Below are positions 53,555-63,943 of a DNA stretch of 64,000 bases, piece by piece. Each line of letters begins with the position of its first letter. The first letter of the stretch is position 1. Made by a program: the position numbers and the translations under genes. The notes beneath the pieces were generated by a model, which was not told the DNA's origin, made no database searches, and saw nothing but the letters and a program-made list of their open reading frames with translations. The stretch is from assembly GCF_000317225.1 (NCBI RefSeq), contig NZ_AJLL01000010.1, positions 56,958 through 120,957 of the forward strand, read 5' to 3'. The stretch is from Fischerella thermalis PCC 7521 (lineage in GTDB: Bacteria > Cyanobacteriota > Cyanobacteriia > Cyanobacteriales > Nostocaceae).

Positions 53555-55648
53555 TTAATCTCGATCTCTGATCCCCGGTCTCTTTTCTACTCCCAATCTA
53601 TCCAACACAAAAGCATACTCAAACGCCAATTCTTTGAGACTTTCGTAACGTCCAGATGCGCCACTGTGTCCTGCACCCATGTTAGTTTTCAGCAGGAGAA
53701 TATTGTCATCTGTTTTGAGTTCTCGTAGTTTTGCTGTCCATTTTGCAGGTTCCCAATATTTCACACGCGCATCATTTAATCCAGCTGTAATTAACATATC
53801 TGGGTAATCTTTAGCCTCGACGTTATCGTAGGGGGAGTATGATTTCATGTAGTCATAATAGACTTTATCGTTGGGATTTCCCCATTCTTCCCATTCCATT
53901 GCTGACAAAGGTAGGGAAGTATCCAGGATAGTTGTGACTACATCTACAAAAGGTACATCCGCAACTACTACTTTAAACAAATCTGGGCGCATATTGACTA
54001 CTGCTCCCATCAATAAACCACCAGCACTACCACCGGAAATAGCAAGCTTATTACTTGTTGTCCACCCTTCGGAGATCAAATATTCTGCACAGGCGATAAA
54101 ATCTGTGAAGGTATTTTTTTTGTGCAAAAATTTGCCATCTTCATACCATTTGCGCCCCATTTCTCCACCGCCACGCACATGAGCGATCGCAAATACAATT
54201 CCCCGATCTAGCAATGACAATCTAGTTGAGGAAAATGATGCTGGGTAACTTGCTCCGTAAGCACCATATCCAGTTAGATACAGAGGATTTTTGCCATCTT
54301 TTTTAATTCCCTTTTTATAAACAATAGATATAGGAATTTGTGTACCATCAGGAGCCGGAGCCATCAATTTTTCACTGTTATACTGGGTTCTGTCGTAACC
54401 TCCCAAAACTTCTGTTTCTTTTTTCAATTCCCGCTCATTTGTTTCCATATCGTAATCAAATACAGATGGCGGTGTGATTAAAGAAGTGTAGTGTATCCGC
54501 AAAGTAGTAGTGTCAAATTCCGGATTACTACCTTCAAAAAAGGAGTAGGTCGGTTCGGGAAAAGTAATATTATGTTCTTCTCCAGTTTTGAGGTTTTGTA
54601 CCCTACCAATTGGTAATCCATCCTTACGTTCGTAAATCACCAAGTGATTAGCAAACAAACTAATTCCTGATAACATCACATCTTCCCGATGGGGAATCAC
54701 AGTTTGCCAATTTTCTTTACTTGGTGAATTTACCGGAGTTTTCATTAACTTAAAGTTAATTGCCTGCTCATTTGTGACTATATAAAAATAATCATTGTGA
54801 TGATCAATTTCGTATTCTACCCCTGTAGTTCGGGGATGAAATAACTGAAAATTTCCGGTAGGATTATTAGCATCTAAATAGTGGACTTCTGAGGTGATTT
54901 TGCTCCCCAAGCTCAACAAGATATAAGCTTGGCTGCGAGTTTTGCCCACTGCTAAATAATAAATATCATCCGGTTCGTGATAGATAAGAATATCTTCCTT
55001 GACATCTGTTGCTAATGTATGTCGAAACAACTGAAATGGACGATTAGCATCATCTAATTTCGTGTAAAATACTGTTTGATTATCATTCGCCCACGCCAAG
55101 GAAAAATAAGTATCAGAGATACTTTCTGGATAGAGTTGACGAGTATTTAAATCTAAGAAAAACAGTGTATATCTTTCAGACCCAGTTGTATCTACCGAAT
55201 AAGCTAATATTTGATGATTAGGGCTAACTTGTAGTACTCCGATACTAAAAAAATCATGCCCTTGGGCTAGTTCATTTTGGTCTAGCAGTACTTCTTCGGG
55301 AGCATCAAGACTACCTTTTTGGCGACAGTAAATTGGATAAGCTTTACCCTCTTCTGTGCGCGAATAATAATAATATTCATCTTTACGATAAGGCACGGAA
55401 AGGTCTGTTTCTTTAATCCGAGACAGCATTTCTTCATATAGCTGTTGTTGGAAAGCCTCCGTATGCTGCATCATGGCTTGGGTGTAAGCATTTTCTGCTT
55501 CCAGGTAGGCGATCGTTTTTGGATCTTGGTGATCGCGCATCCAAAAGTAATTATCAATCCGCTTGTCGCCGTGTAACTCTAATACCTGCGGTCGTTTTTC
55601 CGCAATGGGTGGAGTAACTGTTGTTTGTGAGGAGTCCATTTTGTTCAT
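53555..55648 (-). CDS. ptrB: Oligopeptidase B (S9A prolyl-oligopeptidase family)
   Basis: 697 residues. An N-terminal beta-propeller (about 75-410) covers a C-terminal alpha/beta hydrolase with nucleophile motif GGSAGGLLMG, Asp in LNDARVKYWEP and His in MGAGHSGASG. The overall length and the AHVRGGGEMGR block match oligopeptidase B, which cuts short peptides after Arg or Lys in the cytoplasm. There is no signal peptide. The upstream gene starts 25 bp away on the same strand side. Confidence 0.92.
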   Translation of the reverse strand: MNKMDSSQTTVTPPIAEKRPQVLELHGDKRIDNYFWMRDHQDPKTIAYLEAENAYTQAMMQHTEAFQQQLYEEMLSRIKETDLSVPYRKDEYYYYSRTEEGKAYPIYCRQKGSLDAPEEVLLDQNELAQGHDFFSIGVLQVSPNHQILAYSVDTTGSERYTLFFLDLNTRQLYPESISDTYFSLAWANDNQTVFYTKLDDANRPFQLFRHTLATDVKEDILIYHEPDDIYYLAVGKTRSQAYILLSLGSKITSEVHYLDANNPTGNFQLFHPRTTGVEYEIDHHNDYFYIVTNEQAINFKLMKTPVNSPSKENWQTVIPHREDVMLSGISLFANHLVIYERKDGLPIGRVQNLKTGEEHNITFPEPTYSFFEGSNPEFDTTTLRIHYTSLITPPSVFDYDMETNERELKKETEVLGGYDRTQYNSEKLMAPAPDGTQIPISIVYKKGIKKDGKNPLYLTGYGAYGASYPASFSSTRLSLLDRGIVFAIAHVRGGGEMGRKWYEDGKFLHKKNTFTDFIACAEYLISEGWTTSNKLAISGGSAGGLLMGAVVNMRPDLFKVVVADVPFVDVVTTILDTSLPLSAMEWEEWGNPNDKVYYDYMKSYSPYDNVEAKDYPDMLITAGLNDARVKYWEPAKWTAKLRELKTDDNILLLKTNMGAGHSGASGRYESLKELAFEYAFVLDRLGVEKRPGIRDRD

Positions 55649-55673
55649 CTTGTTTCACCTGAGTTTGCTGCAA

Positions 55674-56369
55674 CTACTGGCGTGCAGTGATGCGGCGGGA
55701 GTAAATTTTCAACCTGCAAAAGCCAATGGCTGGAATAACTCCTAGAATAATTGCCGTCAATGCTTGTCCACTTAAATACAATATCTGAGCGCGACTGACT
55801 TCTGGAATCAGATCTTGTAAAAAAGAAAGTAACCAGACAAAAATACTGATACACAAATACGAAAATGACGGTAGGAAATTCCACCACCAAGCACCTGCTG
55901 TCTTCCGTCGCAATACTAACCACTGGAGAAATCCTAGCCAAATTCCCGACAAAACATAGGAGATTGTTGATAAACCTCCAAAAAATATTACATCCTCAAA
56001 AGATAAAGTTTTATTCAAGGAGTTAGCTATAGATGAAATATACTCAATCCATGCTGTAGAGACATTATTGGAAGCGAGCCAACCAACACTGGTAGCTAGC
56101 ATCCACAACCACCATGCAGATAGATAGCGGCGCAAGACAAGTGCTTGATCAGCAGCGAAAATCATCGCAAACACAACACTGCTAATAGATTTTACCCATC
56201 CATCCCATGAAGGTTGTTGTTGCAGCAGACCCGGCGAGAGTGTTTGCAGGAGATATTTTTCTATAGCGATACTGGCAATTCCACCTACAACCCATCCGGT
56301 GAAAGTCATCAGCGTAAATTGGATAAAAAATTTACGTCGTTGCGATCGCGGTATTAAAAACTTCTTCAT
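55674..56369 (-). CDS. Polytopic membrane protein, function unknown
   Basis: 231 residues from ATG 56369 (a TTG nine bases earlier is possible). About five to six membrane helices, tryptophan-rich (WWLWMLATSVGWLASN, GIWLGFLQWLVLRR, AWWWNFLPSF). No family recognised. The start lies 38 bp inside the upstream 56332 gene, in another frame, which suggests a coupled operon of three genes. Confidence 0.68.
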   Translation of the reverse strand: MKKFLIPRSQRRKFFIQFTLMTFTGWVVGGIASIAIEKYLLQTLSPGLLQQQPSWDGWVKSISSVVFAMIFAADQALVLRRYLSAWWLWMLATSVGWLASNNVSTAWIEYISSIANSLNKTLSFEDVIFFGGLSTISYVLSGIWLGFLQWLVLRRKTAGAWWWNFLPSFSYLCISIFVWLLSFLQDLIPEVSRAQILYLSGQALTAIILGVIPAIGFCRLKIYSRRITARQ

Positions 56370-56598
56370 CCCTACCAACTTGATAACAAATAAAATTTTT
56401 AATTACTTCTGGACTATCAGTTGTGTCAGCAACACGAAGCAAATTATTAAACTGCGATTCTTCTAGTTTTTTATCCCCAGTTTTAATATATTCACAATTA
56501 TCTAAAGCTGTTTCAATTGCAATCACTAAATCATCTTCTGCTTGACGAATGGCTTTTTGCACCTTCAAAGCCACCTGCGGATTTAATATCTGAGTCAT
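56332..56598 (-). CDS. Small acidic helical protein, function unknown
   Basis: 88 residues, helical: NPQVALKVQKAIRQAEDD then a DKKLEESQFNNLLRVADTT block. No membrane helix, no recognised motif. Its ATG overlaps the TGA of the gene before it (ATGA) and its end overlaps the next gene by 38 bp. Being the middle of a tightly overlapping operon argues it is real. Confidence 0.62.
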   Translation of the reverse strand: MTQILNPQVALKVQKAIRQAEDDLVIAIETALDNCEYIKTGDKKLEESQFNNLLRVADTTDSPEVIKNFICYQVGRDEEVFNTAIATT

Positions 56599-56816
56599 TT
56601 AGCCTCCTCTCGAAATACTTGATGAAATTCATTGCAAATTTCCACTTGTCCAAAACCTTCACAGGTGCGATCGCTCTCATTTTCCCTTTCATCAGCCAAT
56701 GCCTGTCGCATTTGATGCAGCGTACTGAGTTCATCATGACTCAGATTGTGCTTTTTGCCCCAGGTAAAACACCAGACTAGTGCGGTGACAATTCGCGTGC
56801 GAGAGTCGTTGTTCAT
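56595..56816 (-). CDS. Small protein, first gene of an overlapping operon, function unknown
   Basis: 73 residues with NDSRTRIVTALVWCFTWGKK then a helical, acidic C-terminus. No family recognised. The stop TGA overlaps the start of the 88-residue gene as ATGA. No strong ribosome-binding site was seen. Confidence 0.55.
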   Translation of the reverse strand: MNNDSRTRIVTALVWCFTWGKKHNLSHDELSTLHQMRQALADERENESDRTCEGFGQVEICNEFHQVFREEAK

Positions 56817-57122
56817 GAATGTTATTTAAGGCAATTAGCGATTAGCAACCACCAGTTAGCAAGTAACTAAGTAATATTTTTATCATTCCGGTATTTACAC
56901 TATTTCATACTGAGTTTCCAGAAAAAAGGAAAATTTTCAGTATTTTTTTGTTTACGGCTTACTGGGGGTTGCTAGATGTTGCGACCCGTGAAAAGTCAGT
57001 TTGTTCTCTTTGTCTTCCTTCCTTTATCCCCAATCCCCAATCCCTAAGTTCCCTGAACAACGGCAAAGCTGGAATGATAAGCTAAACAATGACATAAATA
57101 AAGAGTTTAGGATGAGTTGTTA
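56817..57122. promoter_or_regulatory. Divergent promoter region upstream of hemE
   Basis: About 300 bp between divergent genes, with CAACCACCAGTTAGC-type repeats near 56845 and CCCCAATCCC words near 57030. An AGGA site lies 10 nt before the hemE ATG. Confidence 0.4.
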
Positions 57123-58178
57123 ATGGGTATTTCCTCTAATGATCCTCTTCTCCTCAGGGCAGCTCGTGGTGAAGTTGTAGATCGTCCGCCAGTGTGGATG
57201 ATGCGGCAAGCGGGACGATATATGAAAGCTTATCGGGATTTAAGGGAGAAATACCCTTCGTTTCGTGAACGTTCCGAAATACCAGAAGTGGCGATCGAAG
57301 TTTCCCTACAACCTTGGCGGGCTTTTCAACCAGATGGTGTAATTTTATTTTCCGATATCGTCACACCATTGCCTGGTTTGGGCATAGACATGGATATTGC
57401 CGAAGGGAAGGGGCCAATTATTCACTCTCCCATCCGCACCCAAGCACAAGTTGACAACTTGCTTCCCCTGGAACCAGAAAAATCTTTGCCGTTTATCAAA
57501 ACTATATTGCAGGCACTGCGCCAAGAAGTGGGCAATAAATCAACGGTGTTGGGATTTGTAGGTGCGCCGTGGACTCTAGCAGCTTACGCTGTAGAAGGAA
57601 AAGGTTCTAAAACCTATTCCATTATTAAAAACATGGCATTTTCTGATCCCACGATTCTACATCAGTTTCTGGGAAAACTTGCAGATGCGATCGCTACCTA
57701 CGTGCGCTATCAAATTGACTGTGGCGCTCAAGTTGTGCAAATGTTTGATTCTTGGGCAGGCCAATTAAGCCCCCAAGATTACGAAACTTTTGCTTTGCCT
57801 TATCAACAAAGAGTTTTCCAGCAAGTTAAGGAAACTCATCCAGATACACCCCTAATTCTATTAGTTAGTGGTAGTGCTGGTTTGCTGGAAAGAATGGCAA
57901 AATCCGGTGCCGATGTAATTACTGTAGACTGGACAGTAGACATGGCAGATGCCCGGGCAAGATTGGGCAAACACATGAAAGTGCAAGGAAATCTTGATCC
58001 TGGCGTGTTGTTTGGATCTAAGGAATTTATTCGCGATCGCATTCTCGACACCGTTCGCAAAGCTGGTAATTGGGGTCACATTCTTAACCTTGGTCACGGT
58101 GTTCTCCCTGAAACCCCAGAAGAAAACGTCGCCTTCTTCTTTGAAACAGCCAAGCAACTTAATGCTGTTAGTTGTTAG
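57123..58178 (+). CDS. hemE: Uroporphyrinogen decarboxylase
   Basis: 351 residues from ATG 57123; the in-frame TTG six bases upstream is not needed. Both family signatures are present: [12 protein letters not shown] near the N-terminus and [12 protein letters not shown] (about 143-154). It converts uroporphyrinogen III to coproporphyrinogen III in the cytoplasm, on the way to haem and chlorophyll. It is followed by repeat DNA and an SDR gene. Confidence 0.96.
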   Translation: MGISSNDPLLLRAARGEVVDRPPVWMMRQAGRYMKAYRDLREKYPSFRERSEIPEVAIEVSLQPWRAFQPDGVILFSDIVTPLPGLGIDMDIAEGKGPIIHSPIRTQAQVDNLLPLEPEKSLPFIKTILQALRQEVGNKSTVLGFVGAPWTLAAYAVEGKGSKTYSIIKNMAFSDPTILHQFLGKLADAIATYVRYQIDCGAQVVQMFDSWAGQLSPQDYETFALPYQQRVFQQVKETHPDTPLILLVSGSAGLLERMAKSGADVITVDWTVDMADARARLGKHMKVQGNLDPGVLFGSKEFIRDRILDTVRKAGNWGHILNLGHGVLPETPEENVAFFFETAKQLNAVSC

Positions 58179-58303
58179 GTGTTGGTTGTTAGTTGTTAGT
58201 TGTTGGTTGTTGGGTGTTAGTTATGCGGAAACAAATAACCGTCAATAAACAACTATTCCAGTAAAATCCAAACAACAGACAACAAACAACTGACAACAAA
58301 TTT
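58179..58303. repeat. TTGTTAGTTGTTGG heptamer-type repeats
   Basis: GTTAGTTGTTAGTTGTTGG words and, further on, the complementary ACAACAGACAACAAACAACTG words. They form a loose inverted repeat between hemE and the SDR gene. Confidence 0.6.
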
Positions 58304-59260
58304 ATGACCAAAAAGCGAATTTTTGTGACCGGTGCAAGTGGCTGTATTGGTCACTATCTCAGTGAAGCATTAATTAAACAAACAGACCACGAGTTATATC
58401 TTCTAGTTAGGAACCCAGAGAAATTAAAAATTGATACACAAGTTCGTCCGGATGTCACCGTTTTGCAAGGTGATATGCAACGAATCCAGCATTTTGCCGA
58501 ATTACTGAAAACAATCGATGTCGCAGTATTGACAGCTACAGCTTGGGGTGGGGCGGCAACTTTTGATATTAATGTTGTCAAAACTCTAGAATTATTGAGT
58601 TATTTAGATCCAGCTATCTGTGAACAGGTAATTTATTTTTCGACTGCGAGTGTTCTAGACAGTAACAACCAACCACTCAAAGAAGCCGGAGAACTGGGTA
58701 CAGATTATATTCGCTCTAAATATGATTGTTTACAGAAAATCGGGAAATTAGCGATCGCGCCCAAAATAACTGAAGTTTTCCCCACCTTAGTTTTGGGTGG
58801 CGACGATAATAAACCGTATTCACATATAACACCTGGTATTCTTGAAGTCACAAAATACATAGACTTCATTCGTTTTTTTCAAGCAGACGGTAGTTTTCAC
58901 TTTATTCATGCCCGAGACATTGCCACAGTCGTACGCTATTTAATAGACAATCCGCCTCAAGAAAATGAAAGCAGGCAATTAGTTTTAGGTCAAGCACCAT
59001 TAACCGCCAACCAAGCAATAGAAGAAGTATGCGCTTATCTTGGCAAAAAAATTTACTTTCGCATCCCTGTGTCCTTTTCATTAGCTAACTTATTAATAGT
59101 CTTGTTTCGTATTCGGATGGCAGCTTGGGATAGATTTTGTATGAGCTATCGGCATTTTACTTATCAAAAATTTGTCAATCCTGATAGTTTTGGCTTACCT
59201 AATTACTGTGCCACTATTAGCGACGTTCTACGAATTAGTGATGTGCAAAGTTATCGGTAA
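58304..59260 (+). CDS. NAD(P)-dependent epimerase/dehydratase-like (extended SDR) protein
   Basis: 318 residues. The Rossmann motif TGASGCIGHYL (about 9-19) is followed by a dinucleotide-binding acidic region and a FSTASVLDSN catalytic serine area. The usual YxxxK motif reads YIRSKYDCL (Tyr, then Lys four residues later; about 135-143). The substrate is unknown. It has a promoter in the repeat spacer after hemE and is probably separate from that gene. Confidence 0.83.
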   Translation: MTKKRIFVTGASGCIGHYLSEALIKQTDHELYLLVRNPEKLKIDTQVRPDVTVLQGDMQRIQHFAELLKTIDVAVLTATAWGGAATFDINVVKTLELLSYLDPAICEQVIYFSTASVLDSNNQPLKEAGELGTDYIRSKYDCLQKIGKLAIAPKITEVFPTLVLGGDDNKPYSHITPGILEVTKYIDFIRFFQADGSFHFIHARDIATVVRYLIDNPPQENESRQLVLGQAPLTANQAIEEVCAYLGKKIYFRIPVSFSLANLLIVLFRIRMAAWDRFCMSYRHFTYQKFVNPDSFGLPNYCATISDVLRISDVQSYR

Positions 59261-59281
59261 CTTCTATATTTTCTATATTTT

Positions 59282-59392
59282 CATCGGTGTGTATCGGTGT
59301 GCATCTGTGGTCGAATTTTTTAAGATTGTGGCAAAGTCGTAGAGATAATGATTACGAACACCGATGGACACAGATGGACACAGATGTATACA
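59282..59392. repeat. Inverted repeat with CGGTGTG / CACAGATG words
   Basis: CATCGGTGTGTATCGGTGTG then CATCTGTGG on the left; AACACCGATGGACACAGATG then GACACAGATG on the right. The arms pair over several blocks. The right half matches 14636-14668. It is a dispersed repeat between the SDR gene and dxs. Confidence 0.6.
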
Positions 59393-59549
59393 GATTTGGT
59401 TTTTCACTGTTCATTCAAGCCAGAATTCACCATTGATAGCGAAATTTGTTGAAAATTCCAGAGCTTTAAGAAAATTTGCTTAAAGTCGGTCATCACCCTA
59501 GCATGGGAAAATCAGTACATATAGAGTTAGAGAGGAAAACCCTATAGTT

Positions 59550-61457
59550 ATGCATTTAAGCGAAATCACCCATCCCAACCAGTTGCACGGTTTATCAATT
59601 CGCCAGTTGCAACAAATTGCCCGCCAAATTCGAGATAAGCATCTGCAAACCGTAGCAGCGACTGGGGGGCATTTAGGACCAGGGTTGGGTGTTGTAGAGT
59701 TGACTTTAGGTCTATATCAAACACTAGATTTAGACCGTGATAAAGTCATTTGGGATGTTGGACACCAAGCCTATCCCCACAAACTGATTACAGGACGCTA
59801 CAGTAATTTTCATACCCTGCGGCAAAAAGATGGAATTGCTGGTTACTTAAAACGTAGTGAAAGCAGGTTCGACCACTTCGGCGCAGGACATGCTTCTACT
59901 AGTATTTCCGCTGCTTTAGGTATGGCTTTGGCGCGAGATGCTAAAGGAGAAAAATTTAAAGTTGTTGCGATTATTGGTGATGGGGCATTAACTGGTGGTA
60001 TGGCCTTAGAAGCCATTAATCACGCGGGACATCTTCCTAAAACTAATCTATTAGTTGTCCTGAATGACAACGAAATGTCCATATCTCCCAATGTTGGCGC
60101 AATTCCTCGCTACCTCAACAAAATGCGTCTTAGCGGTCCGGTGCAATTTTTCAAAGATAGTTTTGAGGAACAATTTAAGCAGATTCCTTTTGTGGGTGAG
60201 TCTCTTTCTCCTGAACTAGGACGCATTAAAGAAGGGATGAAGCGGCTAGCTGTGCCAAAAGTGGGTGCTGTTTTTGAAGAACTTGGCTTTACCTATATGG
60301 GGCCAGTAGATGGGCATAATTTAGAAGAATTGATTGCTACTTTTCAACAGGCACATCAAATTACTGGACCTGTGTTAGTGCATGTGGCAACAATAAAAGG
60401 CAAAGGTTATGAAATTGCCGAACAAGACCAAGTTGGTTATCATGCCCAATCTCCCTTTAACTTGACTACTGGTAAAGCTATCCCTTCCAGCAAACCGAAA
60501 CCTCCTGCTTACTCTAAAGTATTTGCCCACACCTTAGTCAAACTTGCCGAACAAAACCCTAAAATTATCGGTATTACTGCCGCAATGGCAACAGGAACAG
60601 GTTTAGACAAACTGCAAGCCAAGCTACCTAATCAATATATAGATGTAGGTATTGCTGAACAACATGCCGTCACCCTAGCCGCAGGGTTAGCAGCTGAAGG
60701 TATGCGTCCTGTTGCTGCTATCTATTCCACATTCCTGCAACGTGCCTACGACCAAATCATCCACGATGTTTGCATCCAAAACTTACCTGTGTTCTTCTGT
60801 ATGGATCGTGCAGGAATTGTTGGTGCTGATGGCCCTACCCACCAGGGGATGTACGATATTGCCTACCTGCGCTGTATTCCCAACATGGTACTGATGGCAC
60901 CCAAAGATGAAGCCGAACTCCAGCGCATGGTCGTTACAGGTGTAAATCATACTACTGGACCGATCGCTATGCGTTTCCCTCGTGGTAATGGCTATGGTGT
61001 CCCCTTGATGGAAGAAGGTTGGGAACCCTTGGAAATAGGTAAAGCCGAAATTCTCCGTCATGGAGATGATTTACTCATCTTGGGCTACGGCACAATGGTA
61101 CATCCAGCCATGCAAGTTGCAGAAATTCTGAGTGAACACGGAATTGAAACTACTGTGATCAATGCCCGTTTTGCTAAGCCCCTGGATACAGAATTAATTT
61201 TCCCTCTTGCACAAAAAATAGGACGTGTTGTTACCTTGGAAGAAGGCTGTGTGATGGGTGGCTTTGGTTCGGCAGTTGCAGAAGCACTGTTAGATGCTGA
61301 TATTGTGGTGCCTATCAAGCGGATTGGTGTACCAGATGTGTTAGTTGAACACGCAGAACCAAATCAATCTAAAGCGGAATTAGGTTTAACAAGTCCACAA
61401 ATTGCTGAAAAGGTTTTACAAGCTTTCTTTAATCAGCAAAAATCCGCAGTTATGTAA
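59550..61457 (+). CDS. dxs: 1-deoxy-D-xylulose-5-phosphate synthase
   Basis: 635 residues. The thiamine-diphosphate motif starts [18 protein letters not shown] (about 142-159) and ends with VVLNDNEMS; the transketolase-like pyrimidine domain has [17 protein letters not shown] (about 357-373). It joins pyruvate and glyceraldehyde-3-phosphate in the first step of the MEP isoprenoid pathway that feeds carotenoids, phytol and quinones. Length is normal. Confidence 0.97.
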   Translation: MHLSEITHPNQLHGLSIRQLQQIARQIRDKHLQTVAATGGHLGPGLGVVELTLGLYQTLDLDRDKVIWDVGHQAYPHKLITGRYSNFHTLRQKDGIAGYLKRSESRFDHFGAGHASTSISAALGMALARDAKGEKFKVVAIIGDGALTGGMALEAINHAGHLPKTNLLVVLNDNEMSISPNVGAIPRYLNKMRLSGPVQFFKDSFEEQFKQIPFVGESLSPELGRIKEGMKRLAVPKVGAVFEELGFTYMGPVDGHNLEELIATFQQAHQITGPVLVHVATIKGKGYEIAEQDQVGYHAQSPFNLTTGKAIPSSKPKPPAYSKVFAHTLVKLAEQNPKIIGITAAMATGTGLDKLQAKLPNQYIDVGIAEQHAVTLAAGLAAEGMRPVAAIYSTFLQRAYDQIIHDVCIQNLPVFFCMDRAGIVGADGPTHQGMYDIAYLRCIPNMVLMAPKDEAELQRMVVTGVNHTTGPIAMRFPRGNGYGVPLMEEGWEPLEIGKAEILRHGDDLLILGYGTMVHPAMQVAEILSEHGIETTVINARFAKPLDTELIFPLAQKIGRVVTLEEGCVMGGFGSAVAEALLDADIVVPIKRIGVPDVLVEHAEPNQSKAELGLTSPQIAEKVLQAFFNQQKSAVM

Positions 61458-61629
61458 TAAAATTAACCCCAAAAGCACAAACAAGGAAGGGGAAAGGAGA
61501 TGCAAAACAGAGGAACTGGGAAACACAAAATACGCATCGGATGCGGAGAATAACCAATGTCCGATCCCCAATCCCCTGTTCCCTATTTCCTATTCCCTGT
61601 TCCGTGTTTCCTCATAACCTTCAAAGAAC
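61458..61629. repeat. CCCTGTTCCC-type spacer
   Basis: Contains GATCCCCAATCCCCTGTTCC and TTCCTATTCCCTGTTCCG words, another simple-repeat filler of the window. No gene. Confidence 0.45.
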
Positions 61630-62691
61630 ATGATGTTTCAAACTAACCAAGTATACCCTATCATCTGGCACAACGACTCAGTTTCGCTGATTGACCAAAC
61701 GCGTTTGCCAAATGAGTATGCATTTGTAGAAATTAGTCGCAGTGAAGATATGGCAGTTGCCATCAAAACCATGATTGTCCGGGGTGCGCCTGCTATTGGT
61801 GTTGCTGCTGCCTATGGTATTTATCTTGGTGCGAGAGAAATTGATACAGACAACCGGGATGAGTTTTTGCAGGACTTGGAAAATGTCGCCCAAATGCTGC
61901 GTTCTACCCGCCCCACAGCAGTCAATTTGTTTTGGGCAATATCCAGGATGATGAAAGTAGCCTATGAAACGATTGGCACAGTAGACGAGATTAAAAAAGC
62001 TCTTTTCCAAACTGCCCAAGCCATTAATGCTGAGGATTTACAAACCTGCCAAGATATAGGTGACAATGGCTTAAAAGCCCTACCTACTCAACCAGGACAA
62101 CTAACCCTACTCACCCACTGTAATGCTGGCGCATTAGCAACCGCAGGTTACGGTACAGCTTTGGGTGTAGTGCGTTCTGCCTGGCGAGAAGGACGCTTAG
62201 CACGCTTGTTTGCCGATGAAACCAGACCCAGATTGCAAGGTGCAAAACTCACTGCTTGGGAATGTGTACAAGAAGGCATCCCAGTTACGGTAATTACTGA
62301 TAGCATGGCTGCCCACTGCATGAAACAAGGTTTAATTCATGCCGTAGTTGTGGGTGCTGACAGAATTGCCGCCAATGGAGATACAGCAAATAAAATTGGT
62401 ACGTATAGTTTAGCACTAGTATCCAAAGCACATAACATTCCTTTCTTTGTTGCCGCACCCCTTTCTACTGTGGATTTTGACTTAGCTGATGGTAGTCAAA
62501 TCCCCATTGAAGAGCGCCATCCAGGAGAAATATACCAAATTGGTGATACTATTTTGACACCGGAGGGTGTGGAATTCTACAATCCCGCTTTTGATGTTAC
62601 CCCAGCAGAATTAATTACAGCCATCATTACCGAGAATGGTGTGTTTGCCCCCAGTGAGTTAAAACAGCAAGAAGCAAGAAAAGCAGCTTAA
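61630..62691 (+). CDS. mtnA: S-methyl-5-thioribose-1-phosphate isomerase
   Basis: 353 residues of the eIF2B-like aldose-ketose isomerase fold. [13 protein letters not shown] (about 51-63), catalytic Cys in LTHCNAG (about 160) and Asp in [12 protein letters not shown] (about 237-248) match MtnA. It acts in the methionine salvage pathway from methylthioadenosine. Other mtn genes are not in the window. ATG ATG gives two possible starts. Confidence 0.94.
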   Translation: MMFQTNQVYPIIWHNDSVSLIDQTRLPNEYAFVEISRSEDMAVAIKTMIVRGAPAIGVAAAYGIYLGAREIDTDNRDEFLQDLENVAQMLRSTRPTAVNLFWAISRMMKVAYETIGTVDEIKKALFQTAQAINAEDLQTCQDIGDNGLKALPTQPGQLTLLTHCNAGALATAGYGTALGVVRSAWREGRLARLFADETRPRLQGAKLTAWECVQEGIPVTVITDSMAAHCMKQGLIHAVVVGADRIAANGDTANKIGTYSLALVSKAHNIPFFVAAPLSTVDFDLADGSQIPIEERHPGEIYQIGDTILTPEGVEFYNPAFDVTPAELITAIITENGVFAPSELKQQEARKAA

Positions 62692-62761
62692 TAGAAGAGG
62701 AGACTTATGAATAGCAAAAGTATGGTCAGGATTTAATCACAACAAATGCGATCGCTTGCTT

Positions 62762-63943
62762 ATGAAGATCAAATGCAAAGCCCACTGGAAGCGACATCTA
62801 CTGAAAACAAGTGTAATTATCATTACAACTACTGGATTACTGAGTGGATTAAAATCGACCATTGCTCAAGTTCCAGCCAATAACCTTGGTCAACAACTCC
62901 TGCAACAAACAACTCAATGTATCAGGAGTAAATTACCCGACAGTTCTCCATCTAATTTAGAAGCTTTGCAAACAGCTTCCATGCAATGCGTCTTGCAGGT
63001 AGCAATGTTAGCAGAAGATGGGAGCATTCGTTCTGATGCAAGCGATCGCATTACCGCTTTAGTTGCAGCTACCGGAGTCAGCCTTCCTCAACCTGTTAGT
63101 CAAGGACAAGCCAACATCCCACTCAAATTACTTCCTAACACCAATGTTTTTACTCTGCCAGTTCAAATTGGTGGACAAAGCAAAACCTTTCTTTTAGATA
63201 CAGGTGCTTCTGCTTCTATTATTAACAGTCAAACAGCTACCCAATTAAACCTTCAGGGTACACCTATTCCTAACGACTTCATGAAATATGTAGTAGTAGG
63301 AAATGACTGTTCAAAAGTACAAGCTAGTTTCCATAAATTACCACCTGTGGCCGTAAATGCAGCTAAAGTTCAAGGTTTATTTGCCATAGGCATGAGTCAA
63401 AATTCAATTCCAGTCAATACATCTGGAGTTTTGGGTTTAGATTTTTTAACCAATTTTGATGTTGTGATTAATCCTAAAAAATTGCAACTGCAACTTTTAC
63501 CACCTTCACCACCAGTGACAGGGGCAATTCCCCTACAAGGCAAACTAGGCAATATGATTGCCCAAGCCAAAATCAACGGTCAAGGGCCTTTTAACTTCCT
63601 ATTAGATACAGGCGCTGAAACAACAGTTATATCCAAATCATTAGCTACAAAACTAAAAATTGACCAAACTAAACTAACCAAAACAGAAGTAAGTGGATTT
63701 TGTGGAACAGAAAAAGCTCAAAAAATTAAGTTATCACAACTAAATTTACAGCAACATCAAGCCACTCAAATCGATGCAGTAATTTTGGAAAGCGATAATA
63801 TTTTTAAAGTCTTAGGAATTCAAGGTATTATTGGTCAAAACTTTCTCAATAGATATCAACAACATTGGCGTTTTGGCAAACGTAATCCCCTTGGCTACAC
63901 AGAATCAGGCAGCTTAGTATTAACACCTTTATCAAACAAATAG
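62762..63943 (+). CDS. Secreted protein with two retropepsin-like aspartic protease domains
   Basis: 393 residues from ATG 62762 (a TTG six bases earlier is unlikely). A signal peptide of about 36 residues ends near STIAQV. After a Cys-containing helical region, two domains each carry an aspartate motif: FLLDTGASASIIN (about 146-158) and FLLDTGAETTVIS (about 281-293). Each is followed by a G-x-(L/I)GxxFL strand (GVLGLDFL, GIIGQNFL). Two such half-sites in one chain could fold against each other like pepsin. Target unknown; probably periplasmic. Confidence 0.85.
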   Translation: MKIKCKAHWKRHLLKTSVIIITTTGLLSGLKSTIAQVPANNLGQQLLQQTTQCIRSKLPDSSPSNLEALQTASMQCVLQVAMLAEDGSIRSDASDRITALVAATGVSLPQPVSQGQANIPLKLLPNTNVFTLPVQIGGQSKTFLLDTGASASIINSQTATQLNLQGTPIPNDFMKYVVVGNDCSKVQASFHKLPPVAVNAAKVQGLFAIGMSQNSIPVNTSGVLGLDFLTNFDVVINPKKLQLQLLPPSPPVTGAIPLQGKLGNMIAQAKINGQGPFNFLLDTGAETTVISKSLATKLKIDQTKLTKTEVSGFCGTEKAQKIKLSQLNLQQHQATQIDAVILESDNIFKVLGIQGIIGQNFLNRYQQHWRFGKRNPLGYTESGSLVLTPLSNK

